Below, piece by piece: positions 10,337 to 20,696 of a stretch of 64,000 nt of DNA (position 1 is its first letter; each line of letters starts with the position of its first letter). The notes under the pieces were generated by a model. It was not told the DNA's origin. It saw only the letters and a program-made list of their open reading frames with translations, and did no database searches. The DNA comes from Oreohelix idahoensis (taxonomy: Eukaryota; Mollusca; Gastropoda; Stylommatophora; Oreohelicidae). The translations under genes and the position numbers were made by a program. The stretch spans positions 434,001-498,000 of the forward strand of contig JAMPIV010011331.1 in assembly GCA_024509875.1 (NCBI GenBank). The letters are read 5' to 3'.

Positions 10337-11289
10337 TGTGATAGTTGTAACCCAGGTTCTGCGCTTGTGAAGTTATTCGTTACGTCATGACCCTTGTGTA
10401 TCTACTCGATTAAACTAATGATGATCGTGACCTGTCCATGTCTTTAATTGTATGCACCGTTCACTTTTGGCCTACCTTGCTTATGTGACTGCTGAGTGAT
10501 ATTTAATGATCAGACAACTATGATGACTGCAATGACTGATCGACTCGTAGCTGACAACAAAATTATTTTATTGTAGGCAATAAACATATTCACAATTAGC
10601 CATCTCCGTGCCTGATTATAAAGGTAATAGAACGCATGACACTTGTACGTTGACACTTATACATCTTGTAATTCACTGGTCAGGAACTAGTTGATTAACT
10701 CTTGATCTCTGCTGACTACTGTAATACTGTCTACTAATCACTACTTACTAATGGGCTGTTCTCAATATATTCAATTTGGCTTCAAAGTATTAGCTGGGTC
10801 ACCACCAGTGCTGAAAACTTATTCTTAGCCACTAGAACTGATCTTTATAAAGTCTGCCCTATGCGTCCGACACTGGACCACTGCTTCTAACACTTGTCCT
10901 TGACTACCTGCACTTGGTTAACTATACGAGAGTTTACATACCAAGGTTTTTCTTGAATAAACTGCTGGCGATATACTTGGAGACAGGTCGACATGAAAAC
11001 TATTTGTCGTGGAAACATCTTTCATCTGTCTTCTTTTCTGCAAACTGCAGCGGCACCATAAACACCATGATACCTGAGCTGGCCATTACTTTATAGATGG
11101 TCGTTACTGTTAGTCTACGCTAACCTGCACTCAGCTGACTGCCTTAGCAAAACGACGAGGGAAGCGTGAACTCGAACTCTTCAGTCAGCGCACGGACCTC
11201 CCGTGTCACTGATGACGTATGACTAAGTCCTGCTACTCAATAATTATCCCTTCTTATTTTTATCTCAGTTATCTCCTTTTCCTATCACA
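10337..11289. mobile_element. Solo LTR, 953 bp
   Basis: The insertion begins TGTGATAG and ends CTATCACA, a perfect 8-bp terminal inverted repeat of the TG...CA type. It interrupts the dispersed repeat between CCGCT and TGCTT. The uninterrupted copy near 2305 (minus strand) reads straight through the equivalent of CGCTTAAAAG, so a 4-bp duplication ((C/T)GCT) fits. No coding sequence lies inside, so I read it as a solo LTR left by LTR-LTR recombination. Strand cannot be set, and I found no matching LTR elsewhere in the window. Confidence 0.72.
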
Positions 11290-11364
11290 TGCTTAAAAGA
11301 GAGTGGTGTAGTGGTCTCACAATCTCAGTGCTTTCCCCCCATTGTATGACCATTATTAGCGACC
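11290..11364 (+). repeat. Dispersed repeat, right part after the solo LTR
   Basis: GAGAGTGGTGTAGTGGTCTC and the following bases to GCGACCAT match the minus strand of about 2211-2275. This completes the repeat interrupted at 10336. Confidence 0.75.
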
Positions 11365-11438
11365 ATAAAGGAGGGCAGAGTTGAAGGCAGCCATGAAAGA
11401 GTAAGGCAGCACTGTAAGAGGGAAGGTAACATCAAATT
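11365..11438 (+). pseudogene. Short relic of the minisatellite-seeding LINE tail
   Basis: AAAGGAGGGCAGAGTTGAAG and the following sequence to AACATCAAAT match 560-632 almost base for base. This is a third copy of the same LINE end, cut off before the segment that was expanded at 632. A TA run follows and hosts the Tc1 insertion. Confidence 0.8.
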
Positions 11439-11453
11439 ATATATATATATATA

Positions 11454-12984
11454 CTGTTCAAAAAAAGAAACGCATAGCTATCCGAGGGCGCGTTTTTATG
11501 AGTTTGTAAGTAAAATTTGGTGCTAGGGTATATAAAAACCAGCTCCAAATGTTCTTTACAGTGTCAAATGCACGTGTTGACCTGAATTGCGTTCGTTTTT
11601 GTAATCGTTACAACGCAGTGGTCAATAGTGTTTATGACGCAATTTTTGACCACAGCTCATGTTGCGCGCACGTGAAAGCAACAAAATTTGGGGTGAACAC
11701 TATTCACTGACTACGCAACTGAAACCGTATAAAAGGATAACGCTACACAAACAAAATTCAGTTCATTTTCAAGCAGACATTTATGGCGTCTCTATCGATA
11801 AATTTAAGGAACATTGCTATTGGCCGACTGCATGCAGGCGAAAGTCAAAGTCAGGTTGCCAGGCATCTAAACGTGCATCAGAGTACCATCAGTCGACTTT
11901 GGCACCGGTTCCAAGCCACTGGCTCAGTTGAAGACCGGCATCGCAGTGGACGACCCAGAGTGACAACAGTAGCGGAGGATCGCTTTATTCGGCTTCGTCA
12001 CCTCAGAGACAGGTTTACAACAGCTTCCTCAACTGCCCAGTCATTGCCTGCAGGACGTCATGTGTCTGATCAAACTGTCCGGAATAGACTGCATGACGCT
12101 GGACTTTGGGCACAACGACCTCACCGAGGACCTGTCCTTACGCGCCGCCATCGCTAGAATCGACTTTTTTGGGCCAACCAGCATCGTCCCTGGGCAGCTG
12201 ACAATCAATGGAGACGTGTCTGGTTTAGTGACGAATCTTTCTTTTTGTTGCAGCGTCATGATAGACGGCGTAGGGTCTACCGTAGGCGATATGAACGTTT
12301 TGCCCAAAATTGCGTTGATGAAGCTCCGCCGCACGGTGGTGGAGGTGCAATGGTGTGGGGAATGATCAGTTACAACGGAAGGATTGAATTGGTGCACATT
12401 GAAGGAGGCTTGAATGCGCAACGATACGTCAATGAAATTCTTCGACCCCATGTCCTTCCACTTTTGGCTGCTCAAAGGTCTGTGTTTCAACAGGACAACG
12501 CCAGACCACATTGTGCACGGTTGACCACGCAGTTCCTGACTGCCAACAACATTCTCACCCTTCCCTGGCCATCCCTGTCTCCAGACATGAGTCCGATTGA
12601 GCACCTGTGGGATGAGCTGCATAGACGTGTTTGTCGCCGAGACGTTGCTCCAGCCAATCGTCGTGATCTGTTCCAGGCACTTCAGGAAGAGTGGGCAGCC
12701 ATCCCACAGGCCCACATCAGACGTTTGATCGCATCCATGCCCAGGAGATGCCAGTCGCTGATCGATGCAAGAGGAGGCCACACACCATACTAACGGGAAA
12801 GCCCGTACGCCAAAAAACGCTCGTGACCCAGATGCAAAACAACTGTCAATTGATTGGTTTAACCCTAAGGTATTCTTGTGTGCAATCTGAACAATTAACT
12901 CATTAAATTAAAAAAGTTATTAAATGTCAAAATTATGGCTATGTGTGTGCCTTCAGTAGCTATGCGTTTCTTTTTTTTGAACAG
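11454..12984 (+). mobile_element. Tc1-like transposon copy 1, full length (1531 bp)
   Basis: Terminal inverted repeats begin CTGTTCAAAAAAAGAAACGC and are flanked by TA on both sides (11452-11453 and 12985-12986). The element carries one transposase frame (11783-12793) with a single internal stop. A second copy of exactly the same length lies inverted at 51360-52890. Confidence 0.95.
11783..12793 (+). pseudogene. Tc1-like transposase, DD34E, one internal stop
   Basis: This would be a cut-and-paste transposase that binds the element ends. From the start at 11783 the frame shows a helix-turn-helix domain (SQVARHLNVHQSTISRLWHR), a GRPR linker (RSGRPRVTT), and a second DNA-binding part to codon 124. 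An in-frame TAG at 12155-12157 follows. Beyond it the same frame continues with the catalytic core: FSDES (first D), VFQQDNARPHCAR (second D), then SLSPDMSPIEHLWDEL, with exactly 34 residues between the second D and the E. It ends at GGHTPY. All three acidic residues are present. The only visible defect is the stop at codon 125, which copy 2 shares. Confidence 0.93.
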
Positions 12985-12986
12985 TA

Positions 12987-14751
12987 TATACGAGTATATC
13001 CACATCTCGAGAACCTCCATTCTTTCTTCCAATTGCTTAGTCATTGTCCATGCTGATACAACATAAAGTAATGAACAATGTATATCCCACTTTATGACTT
13101 AATATATAATACGCATAACTGGGTATGTTGCGGGCACTCGTGAGAAATAAAGAAGCAGAATACTAGACACCAGAAACGTAAAAAAGAATTGATTGTCTTA
13201 CCGGGAAATCTTACACAGGACCATTTAAGCGGCACCATCGCCTTGCTACAGTGATAAATCGTAACTAAGCACACTACCAACTAAGCACCACAAAAAAGTA
13301 GTGCTTTGTGGACAGAAGTCGTTGTCTCGACAACTCCACGCAACTATAGAATATAGGCCAGGGAAACGACCCAGATTAGGTATATTCACAATCATTTATA
13401 TAACTTTCCTATTCATCAGATAACTCAGGACACAGACCGTAATACTGTGTCTAGTAAACTACAGAACAATAAGAACAGAGCAGAATAGCTAGTATATTTT
13501 AATAGTGACGATTGCGTGAACATAGAAACAAGCAATGAGGTACACTCCCAGGCCTGTCAACAGTAAAGTATTCGCATAAATGGGTGCGTTGCGGTCATAC
13601 GTGTGAAAGAAAAAAAAAATGAAACTAGAAAACAAAAATGTAAGAAAAGTGATATGGCTTACCTGAAAATCCTACATTGTGGAAAATTAAAGTCTCACAG
13701 ATTTCAACAGATCATTAACAAAAAACTTCCAAAGAATGTGTCTCTACTCCGAGACCCAAAAGAGGGAGATGGTCCTCTATCAAAGAGGATATTAACAAGG
13801 TTAAGTGAAAGCCAAATGGGGTCTGGACTGATGACTTTATGTTTTTTACCTATGAAAATCTCCAGATTTGGCACCTGAAATATTCAAAAACTAAAACAAC
13901 AATTAAAAACTGCACAGGTGGCAGCAGAAATAAAAATAACATAAAATAAAACTGACACTTAGGGATTGCATAAAACAAAATGGAACGGGGCAATAAAGAA
14001 TAAACTGGAAAAAGAAAATATAGCGCCATCTACAGGACACGATGAAGAAAGCGCTCATCAGGGGGTAGCTCTACTGCTGTTAAAAAAAAAGCATAATCCT
14101 CTCAAAGAAAAGGAAGCAATGAGACCTAAACCAAATTATCAACATTTTTAATGCCACAAGAAAAATAAAGTTGAATTTCATCCAGTATTACGTGCCAACA
14201 AATGACAAAGAAAAATATATTTACCAAACATTCTATACCAGACTTTAGAATGTCTTAGTCTTCTTTGTTCGCTCTCAAATAATCACATCTATCTATCTTA
14301 TAAAGTTGGCAGTCCGTCTCAGGCTTCGCTCGTCACCAAACAGTTTTTCCCTCAACTGGGTGCTTTAAAATGTCATTGATAAAAGGAGGACTATATAACA
14401 ATCGTGATGGGTGGCCTAACTGCAAAAAAAAAGGGACAAAGGCTTTGATGAGATAATGGGAAAACAAGGACTTGGGATAATTATGAAAGCGGGAAAATAT
14501 TTGTAAACGACTGAGCTTCAGGTAAACTTTTTACAGCTGAAAGAAAGAGCGCTTTCACGTGAAACAGTGGTCGACAACCAAGTTTGACCAATACCTAATG
14601 TTAAAAGCTGTGTGCATCGCTGTTACCTTGCCAACAAGAAGTACTTGTTATATTAATGGAAGTGATGGGGGGGGGGGGGGGGGGGGGGGGAAGGGGGAAG
14701 GGAAGAGAGATAACTAACGAAGAATCAGGTTTTTTACTTATATACAAGTCA
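12987..14751. other. Unrecognised sequence with a diverged local duplication
   Basis: No gene or element was recognised. Two segments, about 13105-13225 and 13566-13685, are related: each has CGCATAA.TGGGT.TGTTGCGG-like sequence followed by a purine-rich stretch and a TTACC.G.AAATC motif. A poly-G run lies at about 14668-14691. A 91-codon plus-strand frame at 13603 has no recognisable motif. Confidence 0.4.
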
Positions 14752-15520
14752 CATATGGTAATAGTGCAGCAGTAAACATCCACTTTTGCCCCTCCCCATC
14801 TAGTTTATATTTTTGCTACATGAACGAAGGATTCACCAGTGCAATTAACACGTGAGCCATCTGGCAATTAAGTCCTATGTGAAACAGAGAGCGAAGCGCG
14901 GAGCATGGCGTAATAGATTCTTTGATCAGGGGAACGAGATATTCAGTCTGAGACGGACATTGATTGTAAAACTTTCAAGGGAAGTAATTGCGTAGCTGAT
15001 ATACGGCAAGGCGGAGATGATGACAGTCAAGCCAGAGAGGCAGAGGCGGAAGAGGTGGTAAAATTACCTTTGATTCAAGAATCGAACGGCACATTGGCTC
15101 GGGTCTGGCAGTAGGTGTGACTTTCGCATTTAAGAACGATATAACGGAATTTATCAATATATATCATGTCTCTCCGATAGCCATGATCAGTTGCCCAGAA
15201 ATCTATCTGAATTCACTAGCTCGTTATCTTAAGATTTCTCGTACAGAGTGAAAATTATTACATTTTCGTGGAGTGTTTCATTTTTCTGATTGCGGTAATT
15301 TATATACTAGCCTTGAAGTGATTTAGTGTGTTTAAAGTTTTCATTATATTTCACTGAGAGTTATGTGCTAATTAAATAACTTATAGCTAAATTTTCCAGC
15401 CGTAAAGTAAATTTAATTACTCGCTATTTCCCAGTAAGAGATATTTTACATTGACTAGTACATACATTAAATAACTGTCTACTGACGGCATATATTATTT
15501 ACTTCTATCCATTTTATGTT
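14752..15520 (+). repeat. Direct repeat copy 1 (pair with 22892-23665)
   Basis: Both copies begin CACATATGG(T/A)AATAGTGC and end CTATCCATTTTATGT, and they are nearly identical with a few substitutions and single-base indels. Copy 2 lies directly after the gypsy gag-protease-integrase remnant, so this sequence is the 3' part, possibly the LTR, of that element. An 87-codon frame open in copy 2 is broken here by a one-base deletion near 14965. The ends do not show a clean TG...CA, so LTR status is unproven. Confidence 0.6.
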
Positions 15521-15551
15521 TTGGCAAAACTAAAATTTAACTCTTAATAGT

Positions 15552-15895
15552 TGTCACATAATATCTTTTGTTGCGCACATGGGCTTTTATGGAATAAACA
15601 TATATTGGGTGCGCACATCAGCTTTAAAAGAAAATGGTGCAAAGGAGTGCAATGGAGTGGAGTGAACAGGAAGCCTGACAGAAAAAGATGTCAGTTTGTC
15701 GGCTTTAGAAGCCGTATTGCATTTGATCGTGCTCTCTTTATGGTCGCTGGGTTTTGTACCGCCTTGTTTTATATTCCAATGGTAGTAGGACTTGTTGATC
15801 CAGCCATATGGTTATTGCTGACAATTTATTGCTGTTGTTATTGAATTCGTACGTGTAGCATTGTTATTATTAAAACGGGAGATTGTCAGCACGCC
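15552..15895 (+). repeat. Left LTR, 3' end deleted
   Basis: The 344 bp match the first 345 bp of the right LTR, from TGTCACATAATATC through GGGAGATTGTCAGCACGCC. The last roughly 113 bp of the right LTR have no counterpart. The deletion runs from within this LTR into the RT coding region. Confidence 0.85.
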
Positions 15896-16712
15896 TGATG
15901 TGATTACGTACATCGATGACATCTGCCTGTTCCATGAAACATGGGAACACCATATGTCGGGGTTTTCTTCCCTGTTGCGTTGTTTACGTAAGCATGGGTT
16001 AACGGCACGCCCTAGTAAGACTTGTTTCGGTTTCGGGGAGTTGAATTTTTGGGGGTTTATAGTAGATAATAATCTGTTAAAACCCGAGATTGGTACGGTT
16101 AAAAATTTTTTGGAACTATAAGCACCTACGTCTAAGAAGCAGGTCAGAAGCCTGATGGGACTTTTCAATTTTTATCGCAAGTTCATCCCTCAATTTTCTT
16201 CTATTTCTGATGCTTTAACCTCTCTTACTAGTAAAGGAATGCCTAACAGGGTTGTATGGTCGCCAGAATGCGAGAAAGCGTTATCAAAAATCAAGAAGTT
16301 ATTTTCCAGGCGACCAATCCTTCTGTTGTCTGATTTGAGCAAACCCTTTATACTGCAGACCGACGCGTCATCTGTGGGTATTGGCGCATGTCTTATGCAA
16401 GACCACAAGGGTACACTACATCCTGTGATGTATGTTAGTCGGAAACTGTTACCGGCGGAGACCAGGTACTCCACGATCGAAAAGGAATACCTGGCTATAA
16501 TATGGACAGTGTCAAAACTGTCCCGATACTTGATATGGTCGCAGTTTATACTTCAGACAGATCATCGACCTTTACTTGTTTTTGAAATCTTCGAAGTCGA
16601 CAAACTCACGGTTTACTCGTTCAGCCTTATTGCTACAACAGTTCCAGTTCACAATTATCCCATTAGAGGGTAGACTTAATGTCGTGGCAGATGCTCTGCC
16701 TAGATTGTAATT
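15896..16712 (+). pseudogene. RT-RNase H remnant of a Gmr1-like element
   Basis: The frame starts in the RT palm at VITYIDDICLFHETW, then has RPSKTCFGFGEL and, past a stop near 16119, KKQVRSLMGLFNFYRKFIPQ. RNase H follows with LQTDASSVGIGACLMQD, MYVSRKL, STIEKEYLAIIW and LQTDHRPL. Similarity to the RT-RNase H of the intact element at 25683-29063 (VIAYIDDICLFSDTW, KKQVRSLLGLIQFYGRFIP) is obvious by eye. The coding part ends about 150 bp before the LTR, leaving no room for an integrase downstream of RNase H. Confidence 0.85.
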
Positions 16713-16849
16713 TTTGGGACATGAGTTATATCTGTGTTCGTAGGCCCGACGTCTACGTACAACAGCGTCTTTTTTTAAACTTGTCTAATATTTTATTGTA
16801 TGCTGTGAAATCTACTACTCTCAGGGAGAAGAAAACTACGTTTTCTTTT

Positions 16850-16866
16850 GTGGGGAAGGGGGTAGA
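16850..16866 (+). promoter_or_regulatory. Polypurine tract before the right LTR
   Basis: GGGGAAGGGGGTAGA directly precedes the TGTCACA start of the LTR. This is the expected position and composition of the plus-strand DNA primer of an LTR retrotransposon. Confidence 0.75.
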
Positions 16867-17323
16867 TGTCACATAATATCTTTTGTTGCGCACATGGGCT
16901 TTGATGGAATAAACATATATTTTGGTGCGCACATCAGCTTTAAAAGAAAATGGTGCAAAGGAGTGCAGTGGAGTGGAGTGAACAGGAAGCCTGACAGAAA
17001 AAGATTCAGTTTGCCGGCTTTAGAAGCCGTGTTGCATTTGATCGAGCTCTCTTTATGGTCGCTGGGTTTTGTCCGGCCTTGTTTTATATTCCAATGGTAG
17101 TAGGACTTGTTGATCCAGCCATATGGTTATTGCTGACAATTTATTGCTGTTGTTATTGAATTCGTACGTGTAACATTGTTATTTTAAAAAAGGGAGATTG
17201 TCAGCACGCCTTCGTGTACGCTTTGTGAATGGCGTTTACAAATATGTTGATTGTGTGACCTCTCGCAGTTTGATACGAGCATAGAGGATAATGTCATGAA
17301 GGTGTAGTTATTATACTGTGACA
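16867..17323 (+). repeat. Right LTR, 457 bp
   Basis: Begins TGTCACA after a polypurine tract and ends TGTGACA before the ATAGT target duplication. It is the complete LTR of this small element. Confidence 0.87.
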
Positions 17324-18078
17324 ATAGTATTATTACTTATTAGTTTATTTCCTTGGAATGCCTGCGACAACTACTGGGTAAGCATAGTATGAAAGTGGCC
17401 ACTGCGTGTATGTGAATTGAATGAACAGAGAAAGAAACTTATGACTTTTGTTAACATCATATACTTATATGATTTCTTCTTTCTTTTTTTTATCTTCATA
17501 ATCTGATTAGTCACGGGATAGATTACATTAGGAACCTATTCTTTTCCCATCCTGACTATTTCATCACTTATTGTTACCTTTTGATCTTTTGGGTAAATTA
17601 ACCTCTGTGGGGATCGTCCTTTCTTTTCCTTTACCAGAGGGGAGAACCTATTTGTTTAATTTTCATTTTGTCTGTAAACCATGATCTATTGATGCATATG
17701 ATTTATGTTGTGATTTTCTATTAATAATAAACTTTATTAAACCTTTAGTTATCGTGTCGGTCAACCCATATCCATTATATGTTATCCATAGTTTGTTTTC
17801 ACGTTCGTGCGTATTGTCACACAATTGTGTGCATGTGAGTGCAGTGTAACGTGTATTTTCGTACAAGGAGAGAAAGTGCGTCTGATTTAAATATCGTCGT
17901 CCAGATAAGCTGGATTAGATAAATTATTCTATCCAGAGACTGTCCTTTCTCTTACATGATCACCCTCGTGATAAAAACTATATCTTACCCTTTACTTTCA
18001 CATTGTCATCACTATCATCTCTGCTCAGACAGGGCTATAAACATCTATACCTATCTGATAATTCATCCACGACATTAA
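17324..18078 (+). repeat. LTR-type dispersed repeat, family D, copy 1
   Basis: 17329-17596 match 33298-33595 (ACTTATTAGT, CTTGGAATGCCTGCGACAAC, to CTCTGTGGGGA). 17597-18078 match 43187-44413 once the LINE in that copy is removed. The ending CCACGACA, and the TGTCGTAG start seen in the copy at 33596, suggest LTR termini, with CTGTGGGGA as a polypurine tract. In this copy the first part of the LTR would be deleted. No coding sequence is assignable, so the family is unnamed. Confidence 0.55.
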
Positions 18079-18394
18079 TGTGGGCACGTCCGTAGGATTT
18101 GAATCTACTTCAGAAAACTCTACGACCTAATCGTCGCTCATCGAGGGACTGTACTCTAGTCTGAGTCTAGATAAATGTCTAAGTCTTATATGTAATCTGA
18201 ATTTTCATCTAGATAGAGTGTGTTTATGAGTTTGTCTTGTGAGTTAGGGTATAAAAATAATTACCCCCTAGACAACGATCTTAGTATCAGGGTGTTTGAC
18301 CACACACATATAGGACATTTTTTCTTTCCACAGCATCTTAGAGTTACGTGCAAATTGTTCTGAGTATAATCTTCGTGAGATATATGAGATATAT
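18079..18394. other. Unrecognised sequence between repeat D and a SINE
   Basis: About 315 bp containing motifs such as TAGTCTGAGTCTAGATAAAT but no open frame or repeat I could match. Confidence 0.35.
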
Positions 18395-18606
18395 AGTGTC
18401 GTCGACCAGGGACTGGCGGCTCCTGAGCCGACCCAGCTGCAATGGGTACCTCCGAAATCGGCGAGTATTTGCCTGAATGGCGAGGGACACCTGTCTCTGT
18501 ACAAGAAATAAAGGGATACTCACGTAAAATGAATGTCAGGTTAGACATAAATAACAACCTGAGATTTCGCCTCGAGTATTAGCGGGCGAACGCAAAAAAA
18601 AAAAAA
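18395..18606 (+). mobile_element. SINE, 5'-truncated, 9-bp target duplication
   Basis: Shares the body and 3' end of the SINEs at 47172 and 55829: GTCGACCAGGGACTGGCGGC, then CTCGAGTATTAGCGGGCG and an A-run. The tRNA-like head is missing. GAGATATAT flanks it at 18386-18394 and 18607-18615. Confidence 0.85.
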
Positions 18607-18748
18607 GAGATATATGGTAATTTTGTTTAAAGCCGCTAGTACGTGTGATTGTTTAACAATCACTAGGTTTTTTTTTTAAAGAAGCAGTAGAGTTTGAGCT
18701 AAGCTATGGACCGATTTCTGACTTTACGTCTAAGTTAATAACGTCCCT

Positions 18749-19351
18749 CCCTTTCGGTCTATAATAGCTCCGAGGTATTTAAAGTTGAGAAGAGTTGGCC
18801 ACTCAAAAAGCAGCAGCTGGGAGACTTTTTCAGGCCATAAATCGAAGATTCCTCAGCAAGAGAGAGGTTGGTAAGAAAACGAAGATGGCTGTATACCGCT
18901 CCACTTTTGTCCGAGTCTTGACGTATGGATGCGAGTCATGGGCAATGACTACAACCCACAAAAGCCAGATCCAAACCTCAGAAATGAGGTATCTGAGGAA
19001 AGTGGTTGAAGTAACAAGAAGAGACATGGTACGCAACCAGACGATACGTCAATGCCTTAAATCCTACCCCCTGCAGACGCAAGTAGAACAGTCCCAATTA
19101 AGATGGTTTGGCCATGTCTGCAGAATGGGAGAAGATCGGCTACCATGACAAGCATGGGAAACAAAGAGCCAAGGATCCAGACCCCCAGGACGACCCAGAG
19201 TCCGCTGGGAGGACAACATTAGACAATCTTTGAAGGACCGAGGACTAGAATGGAACCAGGCCAGGAGGAAGACAGCCGATATGATAGTCTGGCGCTCTCT
19301 CTTCCAAGCCTCTACACCTCCCGGTAGAAGGGGAACGACTAAGTAAGTAAG
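18749..19351 (+). mobile_element. LINE insertion with 5' inversion and 13-bp target duplication
   Basis: TAATAACGTCCCT at 18736-18748 and 19352-19364 brackets the copy. The first part, about 18749-18785, is in reverse orientation: it matches the plus strand of 43873-43910, where the LINE is on the minus strand. From about 18786 the LINE runs forward through RKAAAGRLFQAINRRFLSKR, YGCESWAMTTTHKSQIQ and LRWFGHVCRMGEDRLP. A TGA stop follows near 19147, and the end is RRGTTK with an (AAGT)n tail. A 5' inversion with an intact target duplication is the hallmark of twin priming. Confidence 0.88.
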
Positions 19352-19364
19352 TAATAACGTCCCT

Positions 19365-19721
19365 TACTCTTAACTGACTTCTAGAGTGGGTGAGTTTTGG
19401 TGGATTTATAAAATAAGGGAAAAATATTTTTTTTCTCCTTCATTTTTGTAATACAATTGTTTTTATCCACCGATAGTAAAAGTAGTTTTTTCCACTGTTA
19501 GACTGATCTACCGTTTATTTGGCTTAGTCGTCTGTATTAGGAGCTTAGGCCAGATAATAACAGAGATAGATTAGATAACGGATAACAGGACAGGAGGTAT
19601 CTCAGTGAAATAATTAAAAAAAATTGTGGTTTGTTTTTTTCGTAAGTTGGTTAAGGATAGAGTTTTTTCTCTCCTTCTTTTCTTCTTTCTCTCTCGGGTT
19701 AACGGAATTTAGTTATTAGCC
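19365..19721 (+). other. Leader before the gypsy gag frame
   Basis: AT-rich and T-rich sequence ahead of the gag start at 19722. A polypyrimidine stretch (TTTTTTCTCTCCTTCTTTTC) lies at about 19664-19683. It is presumed untranslated leader of the element, but no primer-binding site was identified. Confidence 0.35.
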
Positions 19722-20696
19722 ATGGCTGAGCGAGTTAAACTTAGAGCCATGCTGAGAGAAGAAGCAAAGGAAACAGGATTGCAAGGAGAAGAAATGACCA
19801 CGCTTGTCAATGTAGAACTTGACCGATATGACGCGGAGAAGAAAGTAGCAGAAGCTAAGGAGAAGGAAGCAAAAGATAGGGCGGAGAGGAAAGAAGCGGA
19901 AGAGCGTCAATCTCAAATGGAACAGAAGAAAATTGAGGCAGAGATGGAAGCTCGCAGGGCAAAGCATGAGGAAAGAGAGAAGAAGAGACAGCATGAGGAA
20001 AGAAAGAAGGAAAGACAGCATGAATTGGCGCTTAAGGCCCTAGAGGTCCAAAGTCGTGGTGCTATGTCTACCTCCAGCAATGGAGAGTCTCCACCTCAGT
20101 CACAGGTAACTTATCAATCCAGTACCCAATCTCCTCAACTTGTAGTTATGTCTTTCGTCCTAGAATCCTTCCCTAGCCCTAATGAGAAAATTGACTCGTT
20201 TCTCGAGAAATTTGAGATGATGGCGACACTATATGGGTTAGAGAGTTACCGATGGTGTCTAAAACTTTCACAGGCTTTGAAAGGTAGTGCTTATGACGTC
20301 TACGGAAAACTGAGAAGCAGCCATCAAGACAATTACGACATGCTAAAGAAGGCTTTACTGGAGCGGTTCGAGATGAACTGTCGCCAATTTTTGCACCTGT
20401 TCAGAAACAGCAGAAAAGAAGGTACGGAGACATTTCATCAATTCCCTTCACGCCTCACGGGATATTTGACAAAGAGCATGGAACTTTCCGAGCTCCCTCT
20501 CACTTTTGAAGGACTCCATGAATTTGTTCTTACAGAACAAATAAAATACACGTTGTCAAACGAAACCCGTAGATTTCTGGCCGAACAGGGCGCAGTAAAG
20601 TTGGAGGACATTCTTAGAAAGTCTGAACGTTACGTGAATGCTTTGGCCGAGCTTCCCAGCACTAAACGCAAGCCGACAGATGAGCATTTTCGGTAA
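19722..20696 (+). pseudogene. Gypsy gag polyprotein
   Basis: The 324-residue frame opens MAERVKLRAMLREE. A strongly charged, repetitive coiled-coil segment runs from about residue 30 to 110 (RAERKEAEERQSQ, REKKRQHEERKKERQ). A gag-like helical domain follows (ESFPSPNEKIDSFLEKFEMMA, DVYGKLRSS, TETFHQFPSRL). The layout matches the gag at 29190-30491. The frame ends in a TAA at 20694-20696, and the same frame then stays open through the protease. The stop therefore sits inside what should be the gag-pol region. No CCHC zinc knuckle is visible. Confidence 0.82.

Larger units (their letters stand above)
15552..17323 (+). mobile_element. Deleted LTR retrotransposon with perfect 5-bp target duplication
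   Basis: A right LTR (16867-17323) begins TGTCACA and ends TGTGACA. The left LTR starts at 15552 with the same sequence but is joined to pol after about 344 bp. ATAGT flanks the whole unit at 15547-15551 and 17324-17328. A related sequence near 33300 has the target uninterrupted. Gag, protease, integrase, the start of RT and the end of the left LTR are gone. What remains of pol ends in RNase H and is followed at once by the polypurine tract and right LTR. Confidence 0.87.

Noticed and set aside
12041..12781. 246-codon minus-strand ORF opposite the Tc1 transposase
   Set aside because: Antisense shadow of the transposase; the same shadow occurs opposite copy 2 at 51445-52302.
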